Of a stretch of 21,632 nucleotides of DNA, positions 7,636 to 13,903 are shown piece by piece. The DNA is taken from the NCBI GenBank assembly GCA_003488005.1, contig DNND01000071.1, positions 17,366 to 38,997 of the forward strand, written 5' to 3'. How positions within the stretch are numbered: position 1 is the first letter of the stretch; every line of letters begins with the position of its first letter. The notes below the pieces were generated by a model, which had not been told where the DNA came from, searched no databases, and saw only the letters and a list, made by a program, of their open reading frames with translations. The translations under genes and the position numbers were made by a program. Source of the DNA: Blastocatellia bacterium. GTDB taxonomy: Bacteria; Acidobacteriota; Blastocatellia; Pyrinomonadales; Pyrinomonadaceae.

Positions 7636-9114
7636 TTATTGTTCGCCGCCGGTTGCGCTTCTTGAACTCAGCAACGGCAGGGAGTCATCTTCGAGAGCGT
7701 CGCTTGGGGCCGTCTCATCGGCAGCGACCAAATCAGGAAACAGTCCGCCCTCATCCAGGCTCAACGATCGAATTGCCTTGTCGATGGGCTCGAGGATTTC
7801 AATGTCTTCACCGGAAAGCGCGCCACGCTCTTTAAACTTTCGCGCTGTTCGCAACACTCGTCCTTCAAAAGAACCGACGCCCTGATTGTAAGAATCAAGC
7901 GCGCGCTCGATGCCTTTACCAATATTGGCGAAGTGATTCGTGAACACGCGCAAACGATCGTAAAGCGTCTTGCCAAGCTCGCTTACTTCTTTCGCGTTCT
8001 CAGCCATCTGCTCCTGGCGCCAACCGTAAGAGACGGCCTTTAGCAAAGCAATCAGCGTCGTCGGCGTGGCGATGATCACATTCTGACCCACACCGTCTTC
8101 AATCAGCTTCGGATCATTTTCGAGCGCCGCACTGTAAAAAGTTTCGCCGGGCAGAAACAGCAACACAAATTCGGGTGTGGGCTGAACCGATTCCCAATAA
8201 GATTTTTTGCTCAGCGCACCGATATGCATGCGCACCAGCCGCGCGTGATCTTTGAGCCGCGCGCTGCGGACGTCCTCGTCCGTAGTTGAGATCGATTCGT
8301 AGAAGGCGTCGAAAGGAACCTTGGCGTCGACCACGATCGTGCGATTGCCCGGCAGGCGAACAATCAAGTCCGGCCGGATGCGACCGTCTTCGGTAACGAC
8401 GGTTTCCTGTTCGACGAAATCGCAATACTGGAGCATGCCGGCCATCTCAACCACGCGGCGCAGTTGAATCTCGCCCCAGCGCCCACGGATATGCGGCGTC
8501 CGCAAGGCCTTTACCAGATTTCCCGTCTCGGCCTGAAGCTGCAGCTGAGAAGTTGCCAGCGCTTTCACTTGTTGGCGCAACTCGGAATATGCGCCGGCGC
8601 GCTCCTTCTCAATCTCGCCGATCTTGCCGTCGACTTTTTCCAGCGATTCTTTGAGCGGCTTGACCAGTTGGTCGATCGCCTTTTGCCGGAACTCCAAGTC
8701 GCCCTTGGCGTTCTCTTGGAATTTCTCGAGCGTCGCGTGTGCGAGTTGCAGAAACGATTGATTGTTGTCTTTCAAAGCGTCACGAGAAAGCGCTTTAAAG
8801 CGCTCGGCGAGTTCTTCGGTGGCTTTGTTGAAAGAGGAGATTCGCTCCTGCGCGGCGCGGCGTTCACCCTGAAGTTCGGCTTGCAATTGCGCATTGTCGG
8901 TGCGTGACTGCCGGTGATCCGCGACTTCTCTTTGCTGCGCGTCATGCAGTTTTTGCAACTCGGTTTCTTTGCCGGCCAGGCGTTCTTTCAGCGTCGCGAC
9001 TTCCGCGGCCGTCACTGCTCCAGCCTTGGTTTTGAGCAGCAGCCAGGCGAGCGCCGCGCCCAACGTCCCGCCCAACAGCAAAACCAGGATTCCAATTAGA
9101 ATTTCAGTGTTCAT
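7636..9114 (-). CDS. rmuC: DNA recombination protein RmuC
   Basis: A 492-residue RmuC-family protein, a membrane-anchored nuclease-like factor known to limit inversions at short inverted repeats. Residues 4-27 form one N-terminal membrane segment rich in Leu, Ile and Ala. About residues 35-200 are a long charged coiled coil. The conserved core starts at GRWGEIQLRR (211-220) and continues through RIRPDLIVRLP (245-255) and TIVVDAKVPFDAF (259-271), a PD-(D/E)XK-like fold in which D263 and K265 would be catalytic. The segment with FLPGETFYSAALE and IIATPTTLIALLKAV is also typical. The tail is acidic and Ser-rich. It lies between hicA (77 bp upstream) and addB (195 bp downstream, a gap filled by repeats). 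Given RmuC's link to inverted repeats, its position among many palindromic elements is suggestive only. ATG 9114 follows directly with the hydrophobic segment, which supports the start. Confidence 0.95.
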   Translation of the reverse strand: MNTEILIGILVLLLGGTLGAALAWLLLKTKAGAVTAAEVATLKERLAGKETELQKLHDAQQREVADHRQSRTDNAQLQAELQGERRAAQERISSFNKATEELAERFKALSRDALKDNNQSFLQLAHATLEKFQENAKGDLEFRQKAIDQLVKPLKESLEKVDGKIGEIEKERAGAYSELRQQVKALATSQLQLQAETGNLVKALRTPHIRGRWGEIQLRRVVEMAGMLQYCDFVEQETVVTEDGRIRPDLIVRLPGNRTIVVDAKVPFDAFYESISTTDEDVRSARLKDHARLVRMHIGALSKKSYWESVQPTPEFVLLFLPGETFYSAALENDPKLIEDGVGQNVIIATPTTLIALLKAVSYGWRQEQMAENAKEVSELGKTLYDRLRVFTNHFANIGKGIERALDSYNQGVGSFEGRVLRTARKFKERGALSGEDIEILEPIDKAIRSLSLDEGGLFPDLVAADETAPSDALEDDSLPLLSSRSATGGEQ

Positions 9115-9191
9115 TTAGCAACTCTGAAGTTTAACAGATGATGTTTCGGAAATGAAACAGCGTCGCGTTAACGGGCTACGCGGCACGGCGC

Positions 9192-9416
9192 TTATCTATT
9201 TCTAAGTAATTCTTCAACCGTCAGATGTATATCTTTGGCGATTTGTCTTAAGAGTATCGGAGAAACATCGCGACCACTGTGGAACGGAAGCGTGGTGCAA
9301 CGTCCGTCTGCGTGACGGTATTGCTTGTGCGAGCCGCGCTGGCGGACTTCAACGAACCCAAGTTTTTGAAGAATTCCAGCGATCTCTCTAGGTTTGAGAA
9401 CCGGAGGCTTGGCCAT
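9192..9416 (-). CDS. hicA: HicA family mRNA interferase toxin
   Basis: A 74-residue HicA/YcfA protein with the double-stranded-RNA-binding-like toxin fold, expected to cleave mRNA. RQRGSHKQY (residues 26-33) contains the Gly-Ser-His signature with the catalytic histidine H30, followed by TTLPFHSGRDVSPILLRQI (41-59), the second conserved block. Its length is within the family norm. The start ATG at 9416 lies within the end of hicB, with a 29-nt overlap, so translation is probably coupled. The order is antitoxin first, toxin second. No truncation or lost catalytic residue is seen, so the toxin is probably functional. Confidence 0.92.
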   Translation of the reverse strand: MAKPPVLKPREIAGILQKLGFVEVRQRGSHKQYRHADGRCTTLPFHSGRDVSPILLRQIAKDIHLTVEELLRNR

Positions 9417-9627
9417 TACTCGAAACCGATACGTTCTGGGTGCCTATGAACTCCGAGTCCAGCGTAGGTTCGCCATCTTCCAGCAACATCTCGATTACTT
9501 CTTTCAAGTTTTGATTGAGCTCATCGAGAGATTGACCCTGCGAGTGCGCACCGGGAAAACCTGGAACATACCCGACGTAGAGGCCGGTGTCGCCGCATTT
9601 TTCAACTACTGCCGTAAACATCTTCAT
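9388..9627 (-). CDS. hicB: HicB family antitoxin (short form)
   Basis: A 79-residue HicB antitoxin with the partial RNase H-like fold: the beta-strand pattern FTAVVEKCGDTGLYVGYVPG and the FPGAHSQGQSLDEL motif are typical, followed by a helix (NLKEVIEMLLE). HicB neutralises HicA by covering its active site. The protein ends soon after the fold in a Ser/Asn/Gln-rich tail, with no helix-turn-helix or ribbon-helix-helix visible, so direct operator binding by HicB alone is not obvious. ATG codons at 9627 and 9621 are both possible starts. It overlaps hicA and lies 57 bp downstream of the exonuclease gene; that gap holds two 9-bp direct repeats. Confidence 0.9.
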   Translation of the reverse strand: MKMFTAVVEKCGDTGLYVGYVPGFPGAHSQGQSLDELNQNLKEVIEMLLEDGEPTLDSEFIGTQNVSVSSNGQASGSQT

Positions 9628-9642
9628 AAACTGAGAATAACA

Positions 9643-9668
9643 CTACTTGAATTGCACATCTACTTGAA
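9643..9668. promoter_or_regulatory. Pair of 9-bp direct repeats upstream of hicBA
   Basis: CTACTTGAA occurs at 9643-9651 and 9660-9668, 17 bp start to start, in the 57-bp gap between the exonuclease stop and the hicB start. Read on the minus strand this is TTCAAGTAG repeated. Toxin-antitoxin operons are commonly autoregulated through repeated operators at this position, so a regulatory role is plausible but not shown. Confidence 0.35.
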
Positions 9669-9684
9669 AAAGATCGAGCAAAAG

Positions 9685-10713
9685 CTATCGGCCGAAGCAG
9701 CCAACCATGCGCTCATAAACCTTCCTTGTCACGCGCACGTCGTTGAGGTTGTACTCGCGAATCTCAGCCAACTTTCCTGCCTGATACAATTCAAAAACTT
9801 TACTGCCCTCGGCTGTCGCGGTTTTGCTCGACTCAATCCCCAGCGCCCAGGCGATGTCGTCAAGACTGACAGAACGTTTCGCGCCCAGCCACCAATGATG
9901 CATCGTGTCGAACACGCCGCGCACCCGAAACTCGGAAAGATCCACCAGCGGCTTTGCCGGGACGCAATGGACCAGGCAGCGCTGAAAAATAAATGGCAAG
10001 TCGAAACCAATTAAGTTGTGGCCGACCAGTTCGTCGGTCTCGCAATCGAAATCCTTCATGAACTCGAGAAAGGCCAGCAGCGACTTTTTTTCATCCTGCT
10101 CAACGCCATTTTTATCGATTCCAAAAACGTGTTCGCTGTGCGGCAACTCCACCCCCAGGTCAATTCCCGCGATCGGCCCGGCGTGCACGGCGACAGAAAG
10201 TATGCGACCGGAAGCGGCGCTCAACGATCCCAGTTGGTAGCAGCGCTCTTCCTCGATAACGATGTCTTCTAGATAACGCTGCTGTTGCTCCAGCCGCATG
10301 TTGCCCAGCTTCAACAACTTTTCGAGTTGTGGTCCAACGCGTTCGCGATAATCCGGCAGCGTCAGCGTCTCGATGTCCAGCGTGTAAGCGCGCGGCAGCA
10401 CTGGATCCGCGTTCTGATGTTCACGATATTGCTCGAGCGTAATCGGGCGATACTCGGTGACTACAAACTGCGGACGCTCTTGATAAGTTTCGAGCGTGCC
10501 GGTGATACCGAACAAACCCGGCTTAAGGTCCTTCCAAATGTCGAGTGTCTCGCCCCATATCTTCAGCGCCAGCGATCCGGTTGCGTTGAGCGCGGTAGCA
10601 TCGCAAAAGCGTTTGCCTTGTTGCGTTCGCTTCTCGCGGACCGAGGTGATGACGACCATCAACCACAGCTCTTCGCCCGGCGGCATTTCAGGGATGGGAA
10701 TGTTGCCTCTCAT
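9685..10713 (-). CDS. OB-fold plus PolB-like DEDD 3'-5' exonuclease
   Basis: A 342-residue protein with two parts. Residues about 10-95 look like an OB-fold nucleic-acid-binding domain (ELWLMVVITSVREKRTQQGK, then strands ending near FVVTEYRPI), similar to those in YhaM or aminoacyl-tRNA synthetases. Residues about 108-342 are an RNase H-like exonuclease: YTLDIET (D113, E115), GHNLIGFDLPFI (D238) and EYNLNDVRVT (Y321, D325). The Y-x3-D spacing makes it DEDDy, as in the proofreading domain of family B polymerases (predicted PolB exonuclease-like family). No polymerase part is attached. ATG 10713 is preceded by AGGA at a good distance. It heads the minus-strand cluster exo-hicBA-rmuC-addBA and is divergent from the MutH-like gene. 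A role in DNA end trimming or RNA processing is inference. Confidence 0.8.
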   Translation of the reverse strand: MRGNIPIPEMPPGEELWLMVVITSVREKRTQQGKRFCDATALNATGSLALKIWGETLDIWKDLKPGLFGITGTLETYQERPQFVVTEYRPITLEQYREHQNADPVLPRAYTLDIETLTLPDYRERVGPQLEKLLKLGNMRLEQQQRYLEDIVIEEERCYQLGSLSAASGRILSVAVHAGPIAGIDLGVELPHSEHVFGIDKNGVEQDEKKSLLAFLEFMKDFDCETDELVGHNLIGFDLPFIFQRCLVHCVPAKPLVDLSEFRVRGVFDTMHHWWLGAKRSVSLDDIAWALGIESSKTATAEGSKVFELYQAGKLAEIREYNLNDVRVTRKVYERMVGCFGR

Positions 10714-10754
10714 GATTTCCTATATTACTAACTTTGTATTTTATGAAAGTTCTC

Positions 10755-10769
10755 TTGCATCGAATGCAA
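10755..10769. promoter_or_regulatory. Palindrome TTGCAT-CGA-ATGCAA in a divergent promoter region
   Basis: A perfect 6-bp inverted repeat with a 3-bp spacer, centred about 49 bp upstream of the exonuclease start and about 110 bp upstream of the MutH-like start. It lies about 23 bp upstream of the candidate -35 of the latter. The size and location fit a dimeric repressor or activator site controlling both nuclease genes. Regulator unknown. Confidence 0.35.
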
Positions 10770-10791
10770 ACCAACAGATTGCTTTACCTCG

Positions 10792-10820
10792 TTAACGACT
10801 GCGAAAGTCTATTCTATACT
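10792..10820 (+). promoter_or_regulatory. Sigma70-like promoter for the MutH-like gene
   Basis: TTAACG at 10792-10797 and TATACT at 10815-10820 are separated by 17 bp, the optimal spacing. The matches are 4 of 6 to TTGACA and 5 of 6 to TATAAT. Transcription would begin near 10827, leaving a leader of about 45 nt before ATG 10873. Confidence 0.5.
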
Positions 10821-10872
10821 GTCGCGCGCCGCTAAAAGGTCACTCACAAGAGTCAATTCGTTTTATCTTCGG

Positions 10873-11550
10873 ATGCTTGTAATTCAAACACAAACGTTAA
10901 CGCGAGCTGAGGCGCTGCGACGCATCAGGTTGCTTACCGGCAAAGACTTGCGGCCGCTGGCCGATCAGTATGGCATCACGGTATGGAAAAACGGCCACAA
11001 GAATAAAGGCTGGGCGGGGCAGGTGATTGAGCACTATCTCGGGCTGCGGCAAAACTCTTTGCAGGCGCCGGACTTTGGCACTTGGGAGTTGAAAGTGGTG
11101 CCGGTTATTCCCGGATTGGAAGGAACAGTGCTGGTGAAGGAATCGATGGCGATAACTATGATCGAGCCGGCCGAAGTCGTTGCCAGCAAATTCAGCGACA
11201 GTCATCTTTACGACAAACTGCGCAGCATGGTTGTGGTGGCGCGAATTTTTCAGGACGTGCAGGAGACATCGGCGTATTTGCATTCAGCCGCCGAATTTGA
11301 TCTCGACAATCCAGCAATTCGCAACCAGGTCGAAGCGGACTATGAAGCGATTCGCGAAATCATTAGAAGCCGGGGTGTTGAGGCATTAACCGGTGACACC
11401 GGAAAATATGTGCAGGCGCGGACTAAAGGCCGCGGGCATGGCAGCACCTCGCGAGCGTTTTACGCGCGGCCGGCGTTTGTCGCGCACATTTTGAATTTGC
11501 AGAAGCTGGCGTGGCTGCCTACTGTTGTCGCTAATGCGAACTCAGTTTAG
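10873..11550 (+). CDS. MutH/Sau3AI (DpnII)-family endonuclease
   Basis: A 225-residue protein of the MutH/Sau3AI nuclease family, which in proteobacteria nicks the unmethylated strand at GATC during mismatch repair and in other bacteria acts as a restriction enzyme. NKGWAGQVIEHYLG (residues 44-57, E53), PDFGTWELKVVP (D67, E72, K74) and the late GKYVQARTKGRGHG...RAFYARPAFVAHIL block match the family order, including the catalytic D-ExK. Length equals E. coli MutH (about 229). Classical methyl-directed repair with MutH and Dam is a gammaproteobacterial trait; no adenine methyltransferase, mutS or mutL is adjacent. It could be an orphan restriction-like nickase, a repair nuclease or a remnant of a restriction system. 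The divergent neighbour is an exonuclease. ATG 10873 has only a weak ribosome binding site. Confidence 0.85.
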   Translation: MLVIQTQTLTRAEALRRIRLLTGKDLRPLADQYGITVWKNGHKNKGWAGQVIEHYLGLRQNSLQAPDFGTWELKVVPVIPGLEGTVLVKESMAITMIEPAEVVASKFSDSHLYDKLRSMVVVARIFQDVQETSAYLHSAAEFDLDNPAIRNQVEADYEAIREIIRSRGVEALTGDTGKYVQARTKGRGHGSTSRAFYARPAFVAHILNLQKLAWLPTVVANANSV

Positions 11551-11576
11551 GCCGATGAAGAACGCCAAGAGAATGA

Positions 11577-11700
11577 TTTTTGCCGCGGATTAACGCGGAT
11601 TTTACGAATCTGAAATCGAAGCGTTCTGAAAGGGGGGTTCTTGCAGCAGTTCTTACTTTAATCCGATCTGCGTTCATCCGCGTAAATCCGCGGCTAAAAA
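11577..11700. repeat. Type A palindromic element, copy 1
   Basis: The left end begins TTTTTGCCGCGGATTAACG and the right end is its inverse, ending CCGCGGCTAAAAA; the arms match over about 24 of 25 positions. The whole 124-bp unit aligns with 13320-13440 across both arms and part of the interior (GAATCTGAAATC and TCCGATCTGCG are shared). It lies between two convergent genes, where its stem could act as a bidirectional terminator. Its right end supplies the stop codon of the minus-strand DUF962 gene (11694-11696). Confidence 0.85.
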
Positions 11701-12035
11701 ACTTTGGTAACGCGCTTAATCTCGCTAGTCATCCGGCCGGTCAGCATCAGCCAGATCATTTTATAGTCACCCATGAAGGACCATAGCGGATACTGAAATG
11801 TCGCCGGCCTGTTTTTCTCGATGAAGAAATGACCAATCCAGGCGGCGCCGTAGCCCGGGATGAAAGCGAGCGGGAACAGCCACCACCTGCCCACGACAAT
11901 GAAGTAAGCAACACAACCGAGCGCGATTGAGGTTCCCAGCAGGTGAAGCAGACGAGTCTGCGGCTTGCTGTGTTCGGCGACATAGTGTGGCCAGAACTCG
12001 CTGAATGAATTGTAGCGGCGTTGAGACATCGTCAT
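11694..12035 (-). CDS. DUF962/Mpo1-like integral membrane protein
   Basis: A 113-residue small membrane protein of the DUF962 (Mpo1-like, YGL010w-related) family. Yeast Mpo1 is an iron-dependent dioxygenase of 2-hydroxy fatty acids; the bacterial function is not established. Visible family features are FWPHYVAEHSKPQTRLLHLLGTS (written as two blocks in the protein, residues 14-36, H17, H22, H31), hydrophobic segments at about 37-49 and 51-66, and WIGHFFIEKNRPATFQYPLW (66-85, H69), the strongest signature. The histidines are candidate metal ligands. ATG codons at 12035 and 12029 are alternative starts. The last codons read into the end of a type A repeat, which provides the TAG stop, so the native C terminus may have been altered by the insertion. 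Confidence 0.85.
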   Translation of the reverse strand: MTMSQRRYNSFSEFWPHYVAEHSKPQTRLLHLLGTSIALGCVAYFIVVGRWWLFPLAFIPGYGAAWIGHFFIEKNRPATFQYPLWSFMGDYKMIWLMLTGRMTSEIKRVTKVF

Positions 12036-12044
12036 TTAAGACTT

Positions 12045-12153
12045 ATCCGCAGATTACACAGATTCCGCAGATTTATGTTAAGGCAAAAGAGGTTGGAATC
12101 CCTTTTTACCTAGTTCTTTTTTTCTATCTGCGTAATCGGCGTAATCTGCGGAT
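12045..12153. repeat. Type B palindromic element, complete copy
   Basis: Arms of 28 nt at 12045-12072 and 12126-12153 are inverted copies with 25 matches; the left arm begins ATCCGCAGATTACACAGATT. Each arm is built from short direct iterations of a CAGATTac motif. The 109-bp unit fills most of the gap between the aldo/keto reductase stop and the DUF962 start, both on the minus strand. Related half-arms occur at 3686-3711 and 7435-7454. Confidence 0.82.
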
Positions 12154-12172
12154 GTTCATTCTTCATCTCAAA

Positions 12173-13282
12173 TCAAGTTACCGAAAACAATTGCATGAAT
12201 TGTTCAGAAGCAACGGGAGCGATCCGCGCAAGCTGCAAGTTTTCTTCAACGTGTTCGCGGCGGCTCATGCCAACCAGTGCAGTCGTAATTCCCGGCGCCG
12301 AGCGCACAAATTGTATCGCGGTCTGCGCGTCGGTGGTCAATGATCCTAATGTCGCTCGAAGATCTACGGGCAGCCCCCGAGCAACACGACCCTGGAAAAT
12401 TGAAGCGCTGGAAATAACTGTAATGCCGAGTAGCTCGGCAGCCTCCAGCAGCGTTAGAGATTGACCATCAACCAATTGGTTAGCCAATGTCAACGCCTCG
12501 GGCATTGCGAGATTAAAAGGAAGTTGAACGAAACGAAAACCATAGCCGTCACCGCCGACTTCGCGCGCCAGCGAAACCATGCGCGCCAATGAATGATAGC
12601 CGGTTGCCCCCGCCGGAACCCGAAACCCATTCCAGGTAGCCACGCCATAAAACTTCAGTTTCCCCTGTACGCGATTTTCTTCAAGCTGCGCAAACGCCGC
12701 ACGCAATCGCCCCTCAAACTCTTCATCCGAAACCTGCCCCAATTGTGATTCGGGGTTGTGAATGTAATAAACATCCACGCATTCCAAATTCATGTTTCTG
12801 AGTGACTGATCCAACTGGTTATGTAAGTACCGAGGCGTCATGCAGTGGCTGCCGCCAACGAAATCCTCAAAACTCGCGATCCCGGGTTTGACGAAAGTAT
12901 CTTCAACATAAGCACGAACATCTCGCGGCGGCGCGCCGTCAAACGGCAAGTAACCGCCCTTTGTGCAGATGATCAGCTCATCGCGCGAGAAGCCTTTTGT
13001 TCCGGTCAGGTCACGCAAAGCATTCCCGATCGCTCGTTCGCTCCGTTGAAAGCGATAGTTCGCAGCGGTGTCAATCACATTCGCGCCCAGTTCAACTGAA
13101 CGTACAACCGCAGCGGCGTAAGCTTGATCAGTTCGTTCGTCCGCGTCGCCGAGGTAAGTGCCGATCCCGATCGACGATAGCCAAAGTTTCCGGCGCTCGC
13201 GGAAATGATCTTGCGCGGCGTCGGGAAAGCGAGCGCGATAACGAAGGGTGCCTTCGGCGGTTGCGTTGTTGGTGGTTGACAT
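12173..13282 (-). CDS. Aldo/keto reductase family oxidoreductase
   Basis: A 369-residue NAD(P)H-dependent oxidoreductase with the AKR barrel. The catalytic tetrad is complete: D71 and Y76 in NVIDTAANYR, K108 in IICTKGG and H175 in VYYIHNP. The C-terminal part has ITTALVGMSRREHVEENL, the usual nucleotide-phosphate binding region. About 30 extra residues precede the first barrel strand (LWLSSIGIGTYLG) and an extended loop lies at about 110-150. The substrate cannot be read from sequence. It is divergent from the cupin-decarboxylase pair, separated by 294 bp that include a type A repeat, and is followed by a type B repeat. ATG 13282 gives a hydrophilic N terminus; no strong ribosome binding site was seen. 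Confidence 0.93.
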   Translation of the reverse strand: MSTTNNATAEGTLRYRARFPDAAQDHFRERRKLWLSSIGIGTYLGDADERTDQAYAAAVVRSVELGANVIDTAANYRFQRSERAIGNALRDLTGTKGFSRDELIICTKGGYLPFDGAPPRDVRAYVEDTFVKPGIASFEDFVGGSHCMTPRYLHNQLDQSLRNMNLECVDVYYIHNPESQLGQVSDEEFEGRLRAAFAQLEENRVQGKLKFYGVATWNGFRVPAGATGYHSLARMVSLAREVGGDGYGFRFVQLPFNLAMPEALTLANQLVDGQSLTLLEAAELLGITVISSASIFQGRVARGLPVDLRATLGSLTTDAQTAIQFVRSAPGITTALVGMSRREHVEENLQLARIAPVASEQFMQLFSVT

Positions 13283-13319
13283 GAGTTTTTACAGCACCGC
13301 GAGCGGAGCGACCGGATTG

Positions 13320-13440
13320 TTTTTGCCGCGGATTATCGCGGATTGTACGAATCTGAAATCAAAACGTTAGGCGCGGGTCCTTGCGGTAGTTTTTCGCTCG
13401 GTCCGATCTGCGCTCATCCGCGTAAATCCGCGGCTAGAAT
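13320..13440. repeat. Type A palindromic element, copy 2
   Basis: It begins TTTTTGCCGCGGATTATCG and ends ATCCGCGTAAATCCGCGGCT(AGAAT). It aligns nearly end to end with the copy at 11577-11700: the arms are almost identical and the interior diverges more. It lies in the divergent gap between the aldo/keto reductase and cupin genes. An open frame runs from 13343 through this repeat into the cupin gene, but that stretch is repeat sequence and not a credible N terminus. Confidence 0.85.
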
Positions 13441-13455
13441 TATCCGGTCAACTAC

Positions 13456-13560
13456 CCCGATGCATCGGGCTTCGGCAAGAGAGGACAGTATACGCGCGCG
13501 CGAAAAACCGGCAAGCGCTTCATGGTTACCAAAGCCTGTGTTAGTTTTGCCGTTACCAAA
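13456..13560. promoter_or_regulatory. Cupin leader with palindrome and 9-bp direct repeats
   Basis: A perfect 14-bp palindrome CCCGATGCATCGGG lies at 13456-13469. GTTACCAAA occurs twice, at 13525-13533 and 13552-13560, the second copy ending 16 bp before the cupin start. These are candidate operator elements for the cupin-decarboxylase operon. No convincing -35/-10 pair was identified. Confidence 0.3.
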
Positions 13561-13576
13561 AAATTTAAGGAAGCAT

Positions 13577-13903
13577 ATGGATTACTTTTTCAACTGGCAG
13601 CAGCACACGGGCTCAAAGCCGGATAAGTTTTACAAGACTACTCTGTTCCAGGGCGCGCACCTGATGGTCGGACTAAACTGTCTCGAGCCGGGACAAACGC
13701 AAAGCGCACACGCGCATGACGGCGCCGACAAATTCTATTTTGTGTTGGCCGGTTCAGGGACATTCACCGTTGGCGATGAAGAACGACCGGCTGAGGCCGG
13801 CACGGTCATCGCGGCGCCGGCAGGAATAAGACATGGCGTGACTAATTCCGGAACCGAGCGGCTCTCGTTGCTTGTAGCTATCGCCCCACCGCCGATCAGA
13901 TGA
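13577..13903 (+). CDS. Small cupin-domain protein
   Basis: A 108-residue single-domain cupin. The start ATG 13577 is chosen because AAGGA precedes it at a good distance and the protein then begins at the first cupin strand; upstream in-frame sequence is repeat-derived. Motif 1 is HAHDGADKFYFVLAGSG (H45, H47) and motif 2 is GTVIAAPAGIRHGVTN (G75, P81, G83, H86, N90). The usual metal-ligand Glu of motif 1 is replaced by Asp/Lys (D51, K52), leaving three histidines. Its stop overlaps the start of the decarboxylase gene by 4 nt (ATGA), indicating translational coupling. A role as a small accessory enzyme or ligand-binding partner of the decarboxylase is inference. Confidence 0.88.
   Translation: MDYFFNWQQHTGSKPDKFYKTTLFQGAHLMVGLNCLEPGQTQSAHAHDGADKFYFVLAGSGTFTVGDEERPAEAGTVIAAPAGIRHGVTNSGTERLSLLVAIAPPPIR

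Noticed and set aside
9142..9159. TGTTTC...GAAACA hairpin between hicA and rmuC
   Set aside because: A 6-bp stem with a 6-nt loop and no T-tract; too weak to call a terminator.
13343..13576. Open frame extending the cupin protein upstream by 78 residues
   Set aside because: It runs through a type A repeat, is rich in Arg/Ser/Pro, and the real start at 13577 has AAGGA and begins at the cupin fold.
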